Of a stretch of DNA of 64,000 nt, positions 34,116-43,623 are shown piece by piece. Within the stretch, counting starts at the first letter, position 1, and the number at the start of each line of letters is the position of its first letter. Both the position numbers and the translations under genes were made by a program. The stretch is from Prevotellamassilia sp. (lineage in GTDB: Bacteria; Bacteroidota; Bacteroidia; Bacteroidales; Bacteroidaceae): NCBI GenBank assembly GCA_009775705.1, contig VSQE01000001.1, positions 1 through 64,000 on the forward strand. Reading direction: 5' to 3'. The notes under the pieces were generated by a model. It saw only the letters and a program-made list of their open reading frames with translations. It did not search any database and had not been told where the DNA came from.

Positions 34116-34958
34116 TCAGTCTTTGACGGCTTTCAGCATCCGCTCGTTGCCGAAAAGGTCACGCCGCAGTTCCGTCTGTCCGAATCCTTCGCGGCGGAAC
34201 AAATCCTGCGTCTCGTGCCCGAAATGGCGGTTCAGTTCCATGTAGACGGCTCCTCCCGTGCGGAGCCGGCGGCGGGCCAGCGCCGCCAGTGCGCGGTAGA
34301 ACAGGAGAGGGTCTTCGTCGGGGACGAACAGGGCGGTCTCCGGTTCGTGCAGCAGTACCTGGGGCTCCATGTCCGTCCGTTCGCTGCGGCATACGTAGGG
34401 CGGGTTGCTCACGATGATGTCGAAGAGGCTCTCGCCCTCGGGATGCAGGATGTCGTTGAGCCGGAAGTCTACGTCTGCTCCGTGGCGTCCGGCATTGCGC
34501 CGTGCCGTCTCTAATGCTTCGGGCGAGAGGTCCCAGGCTTCTGTCCGGACTCCAGGCAGGCGCAGGGCCAGACTTACAGCTATGCAGCCGCTGCCGGTGC
34601 CTGCGTCGAGCAGGTGTATCTTTCCGGCGGTTGAGGCGGCATCGGCCGCCACCCAGGCCACCAGCTCCTCGGTCTCGGGGCGGGGGATGAGCACCGCAGG
34701 GTTCACCTCGAAGGTGCGGCCGTCAAATTCGGCCCGTCCCAGTACATACTGTACCGGTTCGCCTGCGAGTGTCCGCTGCAAGATAAAGGCCAGCCGTTGC
34801 CGTTCTTCTTCGGAAAAATGCCTAACTTTGCCGGCATAGACATCGGTGGCGGAGATCCCGAATCCGTCTTCAAGGATGACGAACGCCAGCGCGCGGGCTT
34901 CCCGCGCCTCGAAAGCGGCGGAGAGTTCTGAACGGAGGTACTGGAAGAGGGGAGACAT
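34116..34958 (-). CDS. prmC: Peptide chain release factor N5-glutamine methyltransferase
   Basis: 280 residues, which methylates the Gln of the GGQ motif in RF1/RF2. The N-terminal helical domain (1-75) leads to VNPAVLIPRPETEELV. The SAM-binding motif DAGTGSGCIAVSLAL is at 118-132 and the catalytic NPPY at 185-188. It is divergent from ribD across 84 nt, a layout usual in Bacteroidales. A minus-strand -7 candidate TATTTTTG lies at 35014-35021. Confidence 0.94.
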   Translation of the reverse strand: MSPLFQYLRSELSAAFEAREARALAFVILEDGFGISATDVYAGKVRHFSEEERQRLAFILQRTLAGEPVQYVLGRAEFDGRTFEVNPAVLIPRPETEELVAWVAADAASTAGKIHLLDAGTGSGCIAVSLALRLPGVRTEAWDLSPEALETARRNAGRHGADVDFRLNDILHPEGESLFDIIVSNPPYVCRSERTDMEPQVLLHEPETALFVPDEDPLLFYRALAALARRRLRTGGAVYMELNRHFGHETQDLFRREGFGQTELRRDLFGNERMLKAVKD

Positions 34959-35042
34959 GTTGCCGGAGTCTTATTTGGATGAAAAGAATGCGGGGACGGG
35001 CTGGTCCTGCCTGCAAAAATACGAAATTCCGATCGAATCTGT

Positions 35043-36056
35043 ATGATGGAACAAAATGAAAAGTGGATGCGCCGTTGTCTGCAACTGGCTGCCTGCGGTG
35101 AGACCGGTGCTCCGCCCAATCCGATGGTGGGGGCTGTCATTGTCTGCGACGGGCGCATCATCGGCGAGGGCTTCCATGTCTGTTGCGGAAAGGCTCACGC
35201 TGAGGTGAACGCCCTGAACTCGGTGCGTCCCGCCGACCGCGGGCTGCTTTCCCGGAGTACGCTTTATGTAAGTCTGGAGCCTTGCTCGCATTACGGCCGC
35301 ACACCGCCCTGTGCCGAGCTGATCATCCGTACCGGCATTCCACGTGTGGTGGTGGGCTGTCTCGATCCTTTTGCCAAAGTGAGCGGGCGGGGCGTCAGGA
35401 TGCTGCGTGAGGCCGGCATTGAGGTGACTGTCGGCGTGCTGGAGAACGAGTGCCGTGCGCTGAATCGCCGTTTTTTTACGTTCCATCTGTTCCGCCGTCC
35501 TTTTGTCACGCTCAAGTGGGCGGCTTCGGCCGACGGCTTCATTGACCGCTGGCGCGAGGCGGACGGCCAGGAGCCGCCTGCCCGCCTCTCTACGTCCCAC
35601 AGCCTGATGCGTGTCCATCGTCTGCGTTCGCTCCACGGTGCGATACTGGTGGGGCATGCCACGCTTCGGCTGGACCGTCCCTCGCTCACGGTGCGCCATT
35701 GGGCCGGTTCCTCGCCCCTGCGTATCGTTTTGGGGCGTGTGGCCGAGGGCGAGCTGCCGGCCGGCTTCGAGGCCTTTGCCGACATTGATACCATGCTCTC
35801 CTCGCTCCACCGGCGCGGGGTACAGTCCTTGTTGGTCGAGGGCGGGCAGCAGACGTTGCAGGCCTTTATCGACAGCGGTCTGTGGGATGAGGCGTGGGAA
35901 GAGCTTTCGGCCGTAAGGCTGGGCAGCGGTGTTCCGGCACCGCGCATGCCTGTGGGAGTTCTGAAGGAGACGGAGACTTTCTTCGAGGTCAGCCTGACGC
36001 ACTGGATCAACGAAACCGTCTCCGGGGAAGGGGACCCTGTGGTGGAAAAGCCGTAA
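35043..36056 (+). CDS. ribD: Bifunctional deaminase/reductase of riboflavin synthesis
   Basis: 337 residues. The N-terminal deaminase domain (about 1-145) has zinc-site His52-Ala-Glu54, Cys81 (PCSHYGRTPPC) and Cys90. The C-terminal reductase domain (about 150-335) begins RPFVTLKWAASADG and includes LLVEGGQQTLQAFI. It converts the pyrimidine product of GTP cyclohydrolase II by deamination and then side-chain reduction. Either Met1 or Met2 could be the start. No FMN riboswitch is visible in the short upstream gap. Confidence 0.95.
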   Translation: MMEQNEKWMRRCLQLAACGETGAPPNPMVGAVIVCDGRIIGEGFHVCCGKAHAEVNALNSVRPADRGLLSRSTLYVSLEPCSHYGRTPPCAELIIRTGIPRVVVGCLDPFAKVSGRGVRMLREAGIEVTVGVLENECRALNRRFFTFHLFRRPFVTLKWAASADGFIDRWREADGQEPPARLSTSHSLMRVHRLRSLHGAILVGHATLRLDRPSLTVRHWAGSSPLRIVLGRVAEGELPAGFEAFADIDTMLSSLHRRGVQSLLVEGGQQTLQAFIDSGLWDEAWEELSAVRLGSGVPAPRMPVGVLKETETFFEVSLTHWINETVSGEGDPVVEKP

Positions 36057-36088
36057 AGCGCACCGTCTCCTTACGTCTTCTTCCGGAA

Positions 36089-36140
36089 ACACAGCGCGGG
36101 CCGGCACTTGTCAGAGAATGCCGGCCCGCGCTGTGTTTTT
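36089..36140. terminator. Bidirectional terminator between ribD and rnr
   Basis: 18-bp perfect stem (36089-36106 with 36119-36136) with TTTTTT on the right. The genes converge on it. Confidence 0.9.
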
Positions 36141-38434
36141 TACTTTCTTCTTGATTTTTTCCTGCTTTTCTTCTTTCCTGCTTTTTCCTCATGTTCGGTT
36201 TTTCTCTCCGGTTTTTCCTCGCCCACCAGCGCGAAGTCCAGCTGTTTGCGTTCCAGATTGGCACGCTCCACGCGGACGGTCACCTGGTCGCCCAGCGAGT
36301 AGCGCTTGCGGTAGCGGCGGCCCACGAGACAATAGTTGCGCTCGTCAAACTCATAGTAGTCGTCTAATAGGTCGCGCAGGGGCACCATGCCTTCGCATTT
36401 GTTCTCGTTGATCTCCACGTAGATACCGAACTCTGTCACGCCCGAGATGGTTCCTTCGAATTCCTGTCCCAGGCGCTGGCCCATGAACTCCACTTGCTTG
36501 TACTTGATGCTGGCGCGTTCGGCGTTGGTGGCAAGCTGCTCCATGGCCGAGGCATGTTCGCACAGTTCCTCGTATTTCACGGCGCTGGCCGAGCGGCCGC
36601 CCTCGGCATAGCGTGTGAGCAGACGGTGGACCAGGGTGTCGGGATAGCGGCGTATGGGCGAAGTGAAGTGCGTGTAGTAGGGGAACATCAGTCCGTAGTG
36701 CCCGATGTTCTTCACGCTGTAGCGGGCCTTCATCATGGCTCTGAGCGCCACCATCTCCACCATGTTCTCCTCTTTCTTTCCCTTCACGTCGGAGAGCAGG
36801 TGGTTCAGGCTTTTCGACACCTCCGTCTTTGTCCCTTCGGTGCGCAGCTTGTAGCCGAAGCGGGCCACGAAGGCATTCAGTTTTTCGAGTTTCTCGGGGT
36901 CGGGCACGTCGTGTACGCGATAGGGCAGCACTTTGGCCTTCTTTCCCTTCGGCACGCGGCCTATCATCTCCGCCACGTAGCGGTTGGCCAGCAGCATGAA
37001 TTCCTCGATCAGTTTGTTCGCGTCCTTCGCCACCTTCACGTAGGTCGAGACGGGTCGTCCCTTCTCGTCGATTTCGAAGCGCACCTCGGCACGGTCAAAA
37101 CCGATGGAGCCGTTGCGGAAACGTTTTGCGCGCAGCAGTTTCGCCAGCCGGTTCAGACAGATCAGTTCGGCGGCATACTCACCCTCGGGCGGTGTGCCGG
37201 CCGGCAGCGGTTCGGGGTGCTCGCCGGGCTGGTGCAGATCCTCGTCCGAGGCCTCGCCGTTGCGTTCAAGGATGTGCTGCACCTCCTCGTAGCTGAACCG
37301 CCGGTCCGAGCGGATGACGGTATGGGCCAGGTGCCAGTCCTGAATCTCGCCGCTTTCGGTGATGCGGAAAATGGCCGAGTAGGCCAGTTTTTCCTCGTCG
37401 GGCCGCAGGGAGCAGATGAAGTTGCACAGCCGTTCGGGCAGCATGGGGATGGTGCGGTCCACGAGGTAGACGCTTGTGGCGCGTTTCTCGGCCTCGCGGT
37501 CAATGATGTCGCCCTCATGCACATAGTGGGACACATCGGCGATGTGCACACCCACTTCCCACAGTCCCTTTCCGGCCGACCGGATGGAGAGGGCGTCGTC
37601 AAAGTCCTTGGCGTCATGGGGGTCGATGGTGAAGGTGGTGATTTCGCGGAAGTCCTCGCGCCGTGCGATCTCTTCGGGACTGATGTCCGCGCTCAGTTTC
37701 CCGGCGGCCTGCTCCACGTTTTTGGGATAGGAGTAGGGCAGTCCGAACTCGGCCAGGATGGCATGCATCTCCGCGTCGTTCTCGCCCTGCCGTCCCAGGA
37801 TGTCGACAACGCGCCCCACGGGGCTTTTCGAGCGTTCGGGCCATTCCGTGATCTGCACTACGGCCTTGTCGCCTGTGCGTCCGCCCTTCAGTTTGTCGCG
37901 CGGGATGAAGATGTCCGTGGCCAGCGAGCGGTTCTCGGTCACGAGGAAACCGTAGCCTTTCTCCACTTGCAGGCAGCCCACGAAGGTGTCTTTGGCGCGT
38001 TGCAGTATTTCCGTTACCTGCGCCTCGCGTGTATGTCCCGACCGCCGGGCCAGCATTGTGACGCGCACCCTGTCGCCGTCCATCGCGTGGCGTGAGTTGC
38101 GTTCGCATACCAGAATGCTCTTGCCGCCGTCGTCGGGCACAAAGGAGTTGTGTCCGTTCCCTTTGCGGCGGAACGTCCCTTCCATCACCTGCGAGCGTAC
38201 GGTGCTGCGGTAGCGCCCGTGGCCGTCCGTTGTCAGATAGTCATCCTGTACCAGTTCGCCGAGCACATCAAGCGTGAGCATTTTGGCAGGATGGTTCGGG
38301 GCATTGGCGAGGCGGAATATCTCCTTGATGTCGAACTCGCGGTCCGCATTTTTCTCAAAAAGGTCGAGTAGCAGTTGCCGGATGTCTTTTTTGGTGAGCC
38401 GCGAGCGGCTTTTCTTTTCTTCTTTTCTTCCCAT
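36140..38434 (-). CDS. rnr: Ribonuclease R
   Basis: 764 residues, a processive 3'-5' exoribonuclease of the RNB family that degrades structured RNA. Winged-helix and cold-shock domains (about 20-230) are followed by the RNB domain with IDPHDAKDFDDALSI (metal-binding Asp cluster, about 270-285), an S1 domain near 645-725 (LGQEFEGTISGVTEFGIYVE), and a short Lys/Arg-rich tail (KKSRKKSRRK). The stop lies inside the shared terminator region. The opposite-strand neighbour upstream is the DUF4294 gene. Confidence 0.96.
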   Translation of the reverse strand: MGRKEEKKSRSRLTKKDIRQLLLDLFEKNADREFDIKEIFRLANAPNHPAKMLTLDVLGELVQDDYLTTDGHGRYRSTVRSQVMEGTFRRKGNGHNSFVPDDGGKSILVCERNSRHAMDGDRVRVTMLARRSGHTREAQVTEILQRAKDTFVGCLQVEKGYGFLVTENRSLATDIFIPRDKLKGGRTGDKAVVQITEWPERSKSPVGRVVDILGRQGENDAEMHAILAEFGLPYSYPKNVEQAAGKLSADISPEEIARREDFREITTFTIDPHDAKDFDDALSIRSAGKGLWEVGVHIADVSHYVHEGDIIDREAEKRATSVYLVDRTIPMLPERLCNFICSLRPDEEKLAYSAIFRITESGEIQDWHLAHTVIRSDRRFSYEEVQHILERNGEASDEDLHQPGEHPEPLPAGTPPEGEYAAELICLNRLAKLLRAKRFRNGSIGFDRAEVRFEIDEKGRPVSTYVKVAKDANKLIEEFMLLANRYVAEMIGRVPKGKKAKVLPYRVHDVPDPEKLEKLNAFVARFGYKLRTEGTKTEVSKSLNHLLSDVKGKKEENMVEMVALRAMMKARYSVKNIGHYGLMFPYYTHFTSPIRRYPDTLVHRLLTRYAEGGRSASAVKYEELCEHASAMEQLATNAERASIKYKQVEFMGQRLGQEFEGTISGVTEFGIYVEINENKCEGMVPLRDLLDDYYEFDERNYCLVGRRYRKRYSLGDQVTVRVERANLERKQLDFALVGEEKPERKTEHEEKAGKKKSRKKSRRK

Positions 38435-38599
38435 GATAGGCAGTGTTTTCGTGATCTCCCTCAGCCGTTGCAGGACTTGTTTGCGCCGTGCGGGGCGGGG
38501 GATTGGTACTTACAAAGGAAATTATTTTTTTGAACACATCCGGCCAATTAAGGAATAATAACGCGGTGTCTCGGAATTTCTTGCTAATTTCGCTCCCGT

Positions 38600-39220
38600 A
38601 TGGAACTTAGACGTCTGTTCATATTATCCCTGCTCTGCTCTGTGCTTCCCTCCGGCCTTGCCGCACAGGACGTTTCCGGCGAGGAGCCTCCGCCCGCCAC
38701 GCCTCTTTATCTGCGGGTGGGCAAGGCTTCCTATCGCGGCGACAGCATTCCGCATGTCACGTTTCCCGTGCTCCACAAATACCCTGTCCGGCAGTTCCGC
38801 AACGACAGGGAATTGCGGCAGTACAACCGTCTGGTGGCGAATGTGAAGAAGGTGCTTCCGCTGGCCAAGCTGGCCCGCTATACCATCATCGAGACCTACG
38901 AGCAGATGCGTGCCCTGCCCGACAAGAAGGCACGTGCCGAACACGTGCGCGCCGTCGAAGCCGAACTGAAACGGACCTACACCCCGATGTTGAAGAAGAT
39001 GTCGCGGTCGCAGGGCCGGTTGCTCGTGAAGCTGATTGACCGCGAGTGCAACCTGACGGGCTACAACATCGCCAAGGCCTTTGTCGGTTCCTTCAAGGCC
39101 AATGTCTATCAGACCATGGCCTTCTGTTTCGGACAGAGCTTGAACAAGCGCTATGATCCCGAGGGAGAAGACAACCAGACGGAACAGGTGGTGAGGCTCG
39201 TGGAGAGCGGCCAGCTTTGA
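38600..39220 (+). CDS. DUF4294 exported protein
   Basis: 206 residues with a signal peptide of about 22 (SGLAAQD). The body matches DUF4294: a proline-rich start, then LYLRVGKASYRGDSIPHV, a helical centre (YNRLVANVKKVLPLAKLA) and LLVKLIDRECNLTGYNIAK near 150-170. The family is specific to Bacteroidota, and its function is unknown. A weak -7 box (TAATTTCG, 38585-38592) lies only 8 nt upstream of the start, so the leader would be nearly absent. A strong terminator follows. Confidence 0.88.
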   Translation: MELRRLFILSLLCSVLPSGLAAQDVSGEEPPPATPLYLRVGKASYRGDSIPHVTFPVLHKYPVRQFRNDRELRQYNRLVANVKKVLPLAKLARYTIIETYEQMRALPDKKARAEHVRAVEAELKRTYTPMLKKMSRSQGRLLVKLIDRECNLTGYNIAKAFVGSFKANVYQTMAFCFGQSLNKRYDPEGEDNQTEQVVRLVESGQL

Positions 39221-39279
39221 AGGGAGTGGAGAAGGCCCGTTCCCGTTCAATTTCCGAATAAGCAGGAAATGATTGGAAG

Positions 39280-39328
39280 AATTCCCCGAAGTGGCTCCAG
39301 CAGACAGGAGGGCCACTTCGGGGAATTT
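39280..39328. terminator. Bidirectional terminator between DUF4294 and SLC13 genes
   Basis: 16-bp perfect stem (39280-39295 with 39312-39327) between converging genes. The flanking T/A tracts are short. Confidence 0.8.
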
Positions 39329-39341
39329 GTGTGAAGAGGTT

Positions 39342-41234
39342 TCAGAACGGGAAGAAGAGCGGAATCGTGAGAATGGCGACGATGCCCATGATGACCTGAA
39401 GCGGTACGCCCACCTTTACGTAGTCCATGAACGTATAGTGGCCGGCATTCATCACCATCGCGTTGGGCGGAGTGGAGATGGGAGCGGCAAAGCAGGCGCT
39501 TGCGGCCACGGCGGCGGCCATCATGAAGGGAGTGGGGGAGACGCCGAGCTGTTCGGCAGCGGCCCAGGCGATGGGAGCCACGAGGATGGCGGTGGCGGAA
39601 TTGCTGATGAAGGTGGAGAGCAGCGAGGTCACTACATAGACTCCGGCCATGGCGGCGATGGGTCCGTAGGCGTGGAGCGTGCCTACCAGACTGGTGGCTA
39701 TCCAGGCCGAGATGCCTGTCTTCGAGAGTGCTGTCGACATGGGCATCATGGCGGCGATGAGCACGATGCTTTCCCAGCCTATCATTTTGTAGGCTCCGTC
39801 CACGCTGCGCACGCATTTGGTCAGCACCATGAGCAGGCCGGCAATGATGACGGCGGCCACGGGCTTCACGCCGATCTGGTCCGCAAAGACCATGGCCAGC
39901 ACCATGACGGCCATGATGGCGGCGGCCAGCGGAGCCTTGTGGTTCAGGGTGACCAGTTCCGCCTCCTCGGCCGGGCTGCCTATGACGATCCATTCGCGGC
40001 ATTTCTTGGCAAGGCTCTCGATGCCTTTCCACGCCCCGTGTACCAGTACCATGTCGCCGGCTTTGACAGCTCCGTCCATGATTTCGTCGAAGATGTAGCG
40101 TCCGTTGCGTTTCACTGCCAGGATGTTCAGGCCGAAGCGCTCGCGGAAGTTGGCGGCGCGCAGCGGGCGGTTGATGAGAGCCGATTCGGGCGTGATGAGC
40201 ACTTCGGACAGGCCTATCTCGTAGAAGTCCAGTTTGCTTTGTCCGTTGCGTTCCTCGTCTTCGTGGAAGGTGAGGTTGAAGATGTCCGCAAATCGCAGGG
40301 CCTGTTCGCGGTGTCCCAGCACGTAGAGAGTATCGCCGTCTTGCAGGATAGTGCCCGGCAGGGCGGTCTCCTGGATGACATTGCCCCAGATGGATTTGCT
40401 CTCGCGCCGCACTTCAAGCAGCGTGAGGCCGTAGCGCGAACGGATTTCCAGCTCGCCCACCGTGCGGCCGGACAGCAGGGAGCGGCCCCGCAGGTTGAGG
40501 CGGAACACGCAGTCGCTGATGTGGTATTCGTGCAGCAGTTCGCCCAGCGACTTGTTGTCAGCGCTGTCGGTCTGTTCGCGCCCTTTCTGGGAGAGGAAGA
40601 GGCGACACAGAGGATAAAGTAGCAGCAGTCCCGTGGCCAGACAGATGAGGCCGATGGGCAGGAAATCGAAGAAGCCGAAGCCCGGCAGCCCGTTGTCGCG
40701 CAGGTAGCCGTCAACGATGAGGTTGGGCGGGGTGCCGATAAGGGTCAGGATGCCGCCCATGCTGCTGGCGAAGGCCAGCGGCATCATCAGTTTGGAGGGG
40801 CTGGTGCCGGCCGTTTTGGCCATGGCCAGAATGATGGGGAGCAGCAGGGCCACGGTGCCGGTGTTGCTCACGAAGCCGGCCACGACGGCGGTCACCGTCA
40901 CCACGAGGAAGAAGAGTTTCAGTTCGCTGTTGCCGGCCAGCCGGAGCAGTTTTCCGCTGATGATTTTGGCCAGTCCCGTCTGGAAGACGGCGCCGCCCAC
41001 GATGAAGAGTCCGATCATCATCACCACAGCGCTGTTCGAGAATCCGGCCAGCGCCTCGGAAGGTGTGAGCACGTTGAATACAAGCAGGGTGGCCATGGAG
41101 CAGAGGGCCACGATGTCGGAGCGGATCTTGCCGATGACGAAAGCCACGGCCGTGAGGACGAAGGTGACCACGGTGACGGTCGCCTGCGCCTCGGGAGTGG
41201 CGAGAATTTCTGAAAGATGTGAGAGTGTTTCCAT
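39342..41234 (-). CDS. SLC13 family permease with two RCK-C (TrkA-C) domains
   Basis: 630 residues, an inner-membrane divalent anion:Na+ symporter-type protein. The N-terminal transmembrane half (about 15-215) contains SNTGTVALLLPIILAMAK and the Asn-Pro hairpin IGTPPNLIVDG. Two soluble TrkA-C/RCK_C modules (about 230-310 and 325-400; QDGDTLYVLGHREQA, KAGDMVLVHGAWKG) follow. The C-terminal half repeats the fold with FISNSATAILVAP and ISTPPNAMVMNAG. Substrates in the family include sulfate and dicarboxylates; this one cannot be assigned. Confidence 0.92.
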   Translation of the reverse strand: METLSHLSEILATPEAQATVTVVTFVLTAVAFVIGKIRSDIVALCSMATLLVFNVLTPSEALAGFSNSAVVMMIGLFIVGGAVFQTGLAKIISGKLLRLAGNSELKLFFLVVTVTAVVAGFVSNTGTVALLLPIILAMAKTAGTSPSKLMMPLAFASSMGGILTLIGTPPNLIVDGYLRDNGLPGFGFFDFLPIGLICLATGLLLLYPLCRLFLSQKGREQTDSADNKSLGELLHEYHISDCVFRLNLRGRSLLSGRTVGELEIRSRYGLTLLEVRRESKSIWGNVIQETALPGTILQDGDTLYVLGHREQALRFADIFNLTFHEDEERNGQSKLDFYEIGLSEVLITPESALINRPLRAANFRERFGLNILAVKRNGRYIFDEIMDGAVKAGDMVLVHGAWKGIESLAKKCREWIVIGSPAEEAELVTLNHKAPLAAAIMAVMVLAMVFADQIGVKPVAAVIIAGLLMVLTKCVRSVDGAYKMIGWESIVLIAAMMPMSTALSKTGISAWIATSLVGTLHAYGPIAAMAGVYVVTSLLSTFISNSATAILVAPIAWAAAEQLGVSPTPFMMAAAVAASACFAAPISTPPNAMVMNAGHYTFMDYVKVGVPLQVIMGIVAILTIPLFFPF

Positions 41235-41327
41235 AAGTTTGCTAAGGTTTCAGTTTTCCGTGCGAATATAGCGTTTAGAATCGAATTGACCAATAGCAAT
41301 CCCTTGTTTTTTGGCCTTCGCCAATCT

Positions 41328-42251
41328 TTAGCAGAGCGCCAGCGCGATGAGCGGGATAGTCACGACCGAGAGCAGGGTGGTGAGGAAAATGCCTTGCGCC
41401 ATCAGCCGTTCGTCGCGGCCGTATTGCAGACAGAACATCACGCCGTTCACGCCTACGGGCATGGCACTCAGCATGACGGCGACGTTGGTCACGAAGCTGT
41501 CCAGTCCGAGCAGGCGGAACACCGTCAGGATGATCAGGGGCATGAGCAACAGGCGGATGGCGGCCATCGTGTAGACGAAACGGCCCGACAGCACATCGCG
41601 TATGGGTATGCCGTTCAGGGTGGAGCCGATGATGAGCAGGGCCGAGGGGACGGTCATGTCGCCCACCAGATGGAACCAGCCGGCCACGGGAGCCGGCGGC
41701 TGCCACTTGAAGAGGGCGATCACCACGGCCGCGAGGGCGGCCACCACGCAGGGTGAGAAAAGCAGGCGCGGGCGGAAAGCCTCACGCAGGCGGCCCGAGC
41801 CGGTGACGAAAATGATGCCTACCGTGAAAATGAGCACGTTGAAGGGAATGGTGAGCACCGAAGCGTAGAACACGGACCGTGGGCCGAAGATGGCGCAGAC
41901 CACCGGAAAGCCGATGAAGGTGACGTTGCCGAAGGTGAGCATGAAGCGCAGCAGGCCGCGCCGTTCCGCACCCATGGGGCGCAGTCCCGAAAAGAAGTAG
42001 GCACCACCGATGAGCAGCGCGTGGTTGAGCACGGAGACCAGCATCAGCTGCATGATCTCTTCCGGCTCGAAGACGAGGCCTTCGCCCATGACGGAGGACA
42101 GGATCAGACAGGGAGCTGACACGTTGAGCACGAATACGGACATCTTGCGGTTCAGGGCGGGATCCCACAGGCCGCGGCGCGTGGCGGCGAATCCGGTCAG
42201 CACAACCCCGAAGAGCATCAGCATCTGTGTTACGATATGAAGGTAGTCCAT
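41328..42251 (-). CDS. AEC (auxin efflux carrier) family transporter
   Basis: 307 residues from ATG 42251, about ten transmembrane helices, and the AEC fold (FPVVCAIFGPRSVF, LIIGSTLNGIPI, MLSAMPVGVNGVMF). The reading frame stays open upstream to 43202, but that part is antisense to the flavodiiron gene and is not the real start; a minus-strand promoter at 42278-42285 sets the 5' end. Substrates are typically organic anions. It is divergent from fprA. Confidence 0.9.
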   Translation of the reverse strand: MDYLHIVTQMLMLFGVVLTGFAATRRGLWDPALNRKMSVFVLNVSAPCLILSSVMGEGLVFEPEEIMQLMLVSVLNHALLIGGAYFFSGLRPMGAERRGLLRFMLTFGNVTFIGFPVVCAIFGPRSVFYASVLTIPFNVLIFTVGIIFVTGSGRLREAFRPRLLFSPCVVAALAAVVIALFKWQPPAPVAGWFHLVGDMTVPSALLIIGSTLNGIPIRDVLSGRFVYTMAAIRLLLMPLIILTVFRLLGLDSFVTNVAVMLSAMPVGVNGVMFCLQYGRDERLMAQGIFLTTLLSVVTIPLIALALC

Positions 42252-42274
42252 GACGGTAAGATTTTTGTTTCGGG

Positions 42275-42318
42275 GTGCAAATTTAGAGATTAATCGGGAT
42301 TTATCTTTAAATTTGCAC
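42275..42318. promoter_or_regulatory. Symmetric divergent promoters of the AEC and flavodiiron genes
   Basis: A 14-bp inverted repeat (42275-42288 with 42305-42318, one mismatch) contains two opposed -7 boxes: TAAATTTG at 42308-42315 on the plus strand and the same at 42278-42285 on the minus strand. Each promoter's TTTA-like -33 overlaps the other's -7, so the two should compete for polymerase. Confidence 0.55.
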
Positions 42319-42350
42319 TTGATATTATATCCCCTAAAATTGACAGCAAC

Positions 42351-43541
42351 ATGATGCAGCAGATTACCGATAAAGTATATTACGTGGGTGTGAACGACCG
42401 TGTGAAGTATCGTTTTGAAGGCCTGTGGGCCCTTCCGTCGGGCGTGTCCTACAATTCCTATCTTGTGGTGGACGAGAAAGTGGCCTTGATCGACACCGTG
42501 GACGTGGCTTTCTTTGCCGAATATCTGGAAAAGATCCGGAATGTCATCGGCGGGCGTCCCATTGACTACCTCGTCATCAACCACATGGAGCCGGACCACT
42601 CGGGTGCCATCTCGCTCATCCGTAAATACTATCCGGACATTCGTCTTGTGGGCAATGCCCGGACGTTCGGCATGGTGAGCGGTTTCTACGGTGAGGACGC
42701 AGAGGGCGGCGTGGAGGTGAAGGACGGCGATGTGCTGTCGCTGGGTCGGACGGAGTTGACGTTCTATCTGGCCCCGATGCTCCACTGGCCCGAGACGATG
42801 GTGACGTTCGATGCCGACCGCGGCATTCTCTTCTCGGGCGATGCCTTCGGTTGTTTCGGTGCGCTGAACGGCGCGGTGCTTGACACGCAGATGGACACGT
42901 CCGTCTACTGGCCCGAGATGGAACGTTATTTCGCTGCTATTCTCGGAAAGTTCTGTGCTCCCGTACAGACGGCCCTGAAAAAGCTGTCCCCGTTGCCCAT
43001 TCGCATGATCTGTTCCACGCACGGACCGGTCTGGACGGCCGAGGCGGCGCGTGCCGTCGAAACTTACCGCCGTATGAGTGCCGGAGAGACGGCCGAGGGC
43101 GTAGTGGTATGCTACGGTTCGATGTACGGCAACACGCAGCGCATGGCCGAGGCGGTGGCCGAAGGTGCGGCTGCTGCGGGCGTGCGGAAAATCGTGGTCC
43201 ACAATCTCAGTGTCTCACAGCCCTCGTTCGTTCTGGCCGACATCTTCCGCTATAAGGGGCTGGCCATAGGCGGACCCACTTATAACGGCGGTCTCTTCCC
43301 CGTGGTAGAGGATCTGCTGAAGCGTCTGGCGGGCCGCAGCGTGGCGGGTCATAAACTGGCTGCTTTCGGCGGTTTCACATGGAGCGCGCAGGCGGTGAAG
43401 GTCATCGAGTCCTATAACGAGAAGATGAAGATGGAGCCGGTGGCTCCTTCCGTGGAATGGAAGCAGGGTCCCGATGCCGGAGCGTTGGAGCGCGCCTACG
43501 CTTTGGGACGTGCCCTTGGCGAGGCTGTACGCGAGGCCTGA
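42351..43541 (+). CDS. fprA: Flavodiiron protein (FprA, A-type flavoprotein)
   Basis: 396 residues, a soluble O2 and/or NO reductase protecting anaerobes. The metallo-beta-lactamase-like domain carries the di-iron ligands His78, Glu80, Asp82 and His83 (NHMEPDHSG), His145 (LHWPETM), Asp164 (FSGDAFG) and His224 (STHGPVW). The flavodoxin domain (about 253-396) starts VVCYGSMYGNTQRMAEA for FMN binding. There is no rubredoxin or reductase extension, so it needs an external electron donor. Met1 and Met2 are both possible starts. Confidence 0.96.
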   Translation: MMQQITDKVYYVGVNDRVKYRFEGLWALPSGVSYNSYLVVDEKVALIDTVDVAFFAEYLEKIRNVIGGRPIDYLVINHMEPDHSGAISLIRKYYPDIRLVGNARTFGMVSGFYGEDAEGGVEVKDGDVLSLGRTELTFYLAPMLHWPETMVTFDADRGILFSGDAFGCFGALNGAVLDTQMDTSVYWPEMERYFAAILGKFCAPVQTALKKLSPLPIRMICSTHGPVWTAEAARAVETYRRMSAGETAEGVVVCYGSMYGNTQRMAEAVAEGAAAAGVRKIVVHNLSVSQPSFVLADIFRYKGLAIGGPTYNGGLFPVVEDLLKRLAGRSVAGHKLAAFGGFTWSAQAVKVIESYNEKMKMEPVAPSVEWKQGPDAGALERAYALGRALGEAVREA

Positions 43542-43564
43542 CGGCATCAATGACATATCCGCAT

Positions 43565-43603
43565 ACGGAAAAGCGCCATCCCGTCAGGATGGCGCTTTTC
43601 CGT
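43565..43603. terminator. Bidirectional terminator after fprA
   Basis: 17-bp perfect stem (43565-43581 with 43587-43603) with a five-base loop. The A/T-rich inner run GGAAAAG/CTTTTCC serves both converging genes. Confidence 0.8.
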
Positions 43604-43623
43604 GTGTCCATAGGGCAGGATTC

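Noticed and set aside
34959..35042. FMN riboswitch upstream of ribD
   Set aside because: The gap is only 84 nt, is shared with the prmC promoter and shows none of the conserved FMN aptamer segments.
42252..43202. N-terminal extension of the AEC transporter frame
   Set aside because: The extension is antisense to fprA and crosses the minus-strand promoter; the AEC fold starts at 42251.
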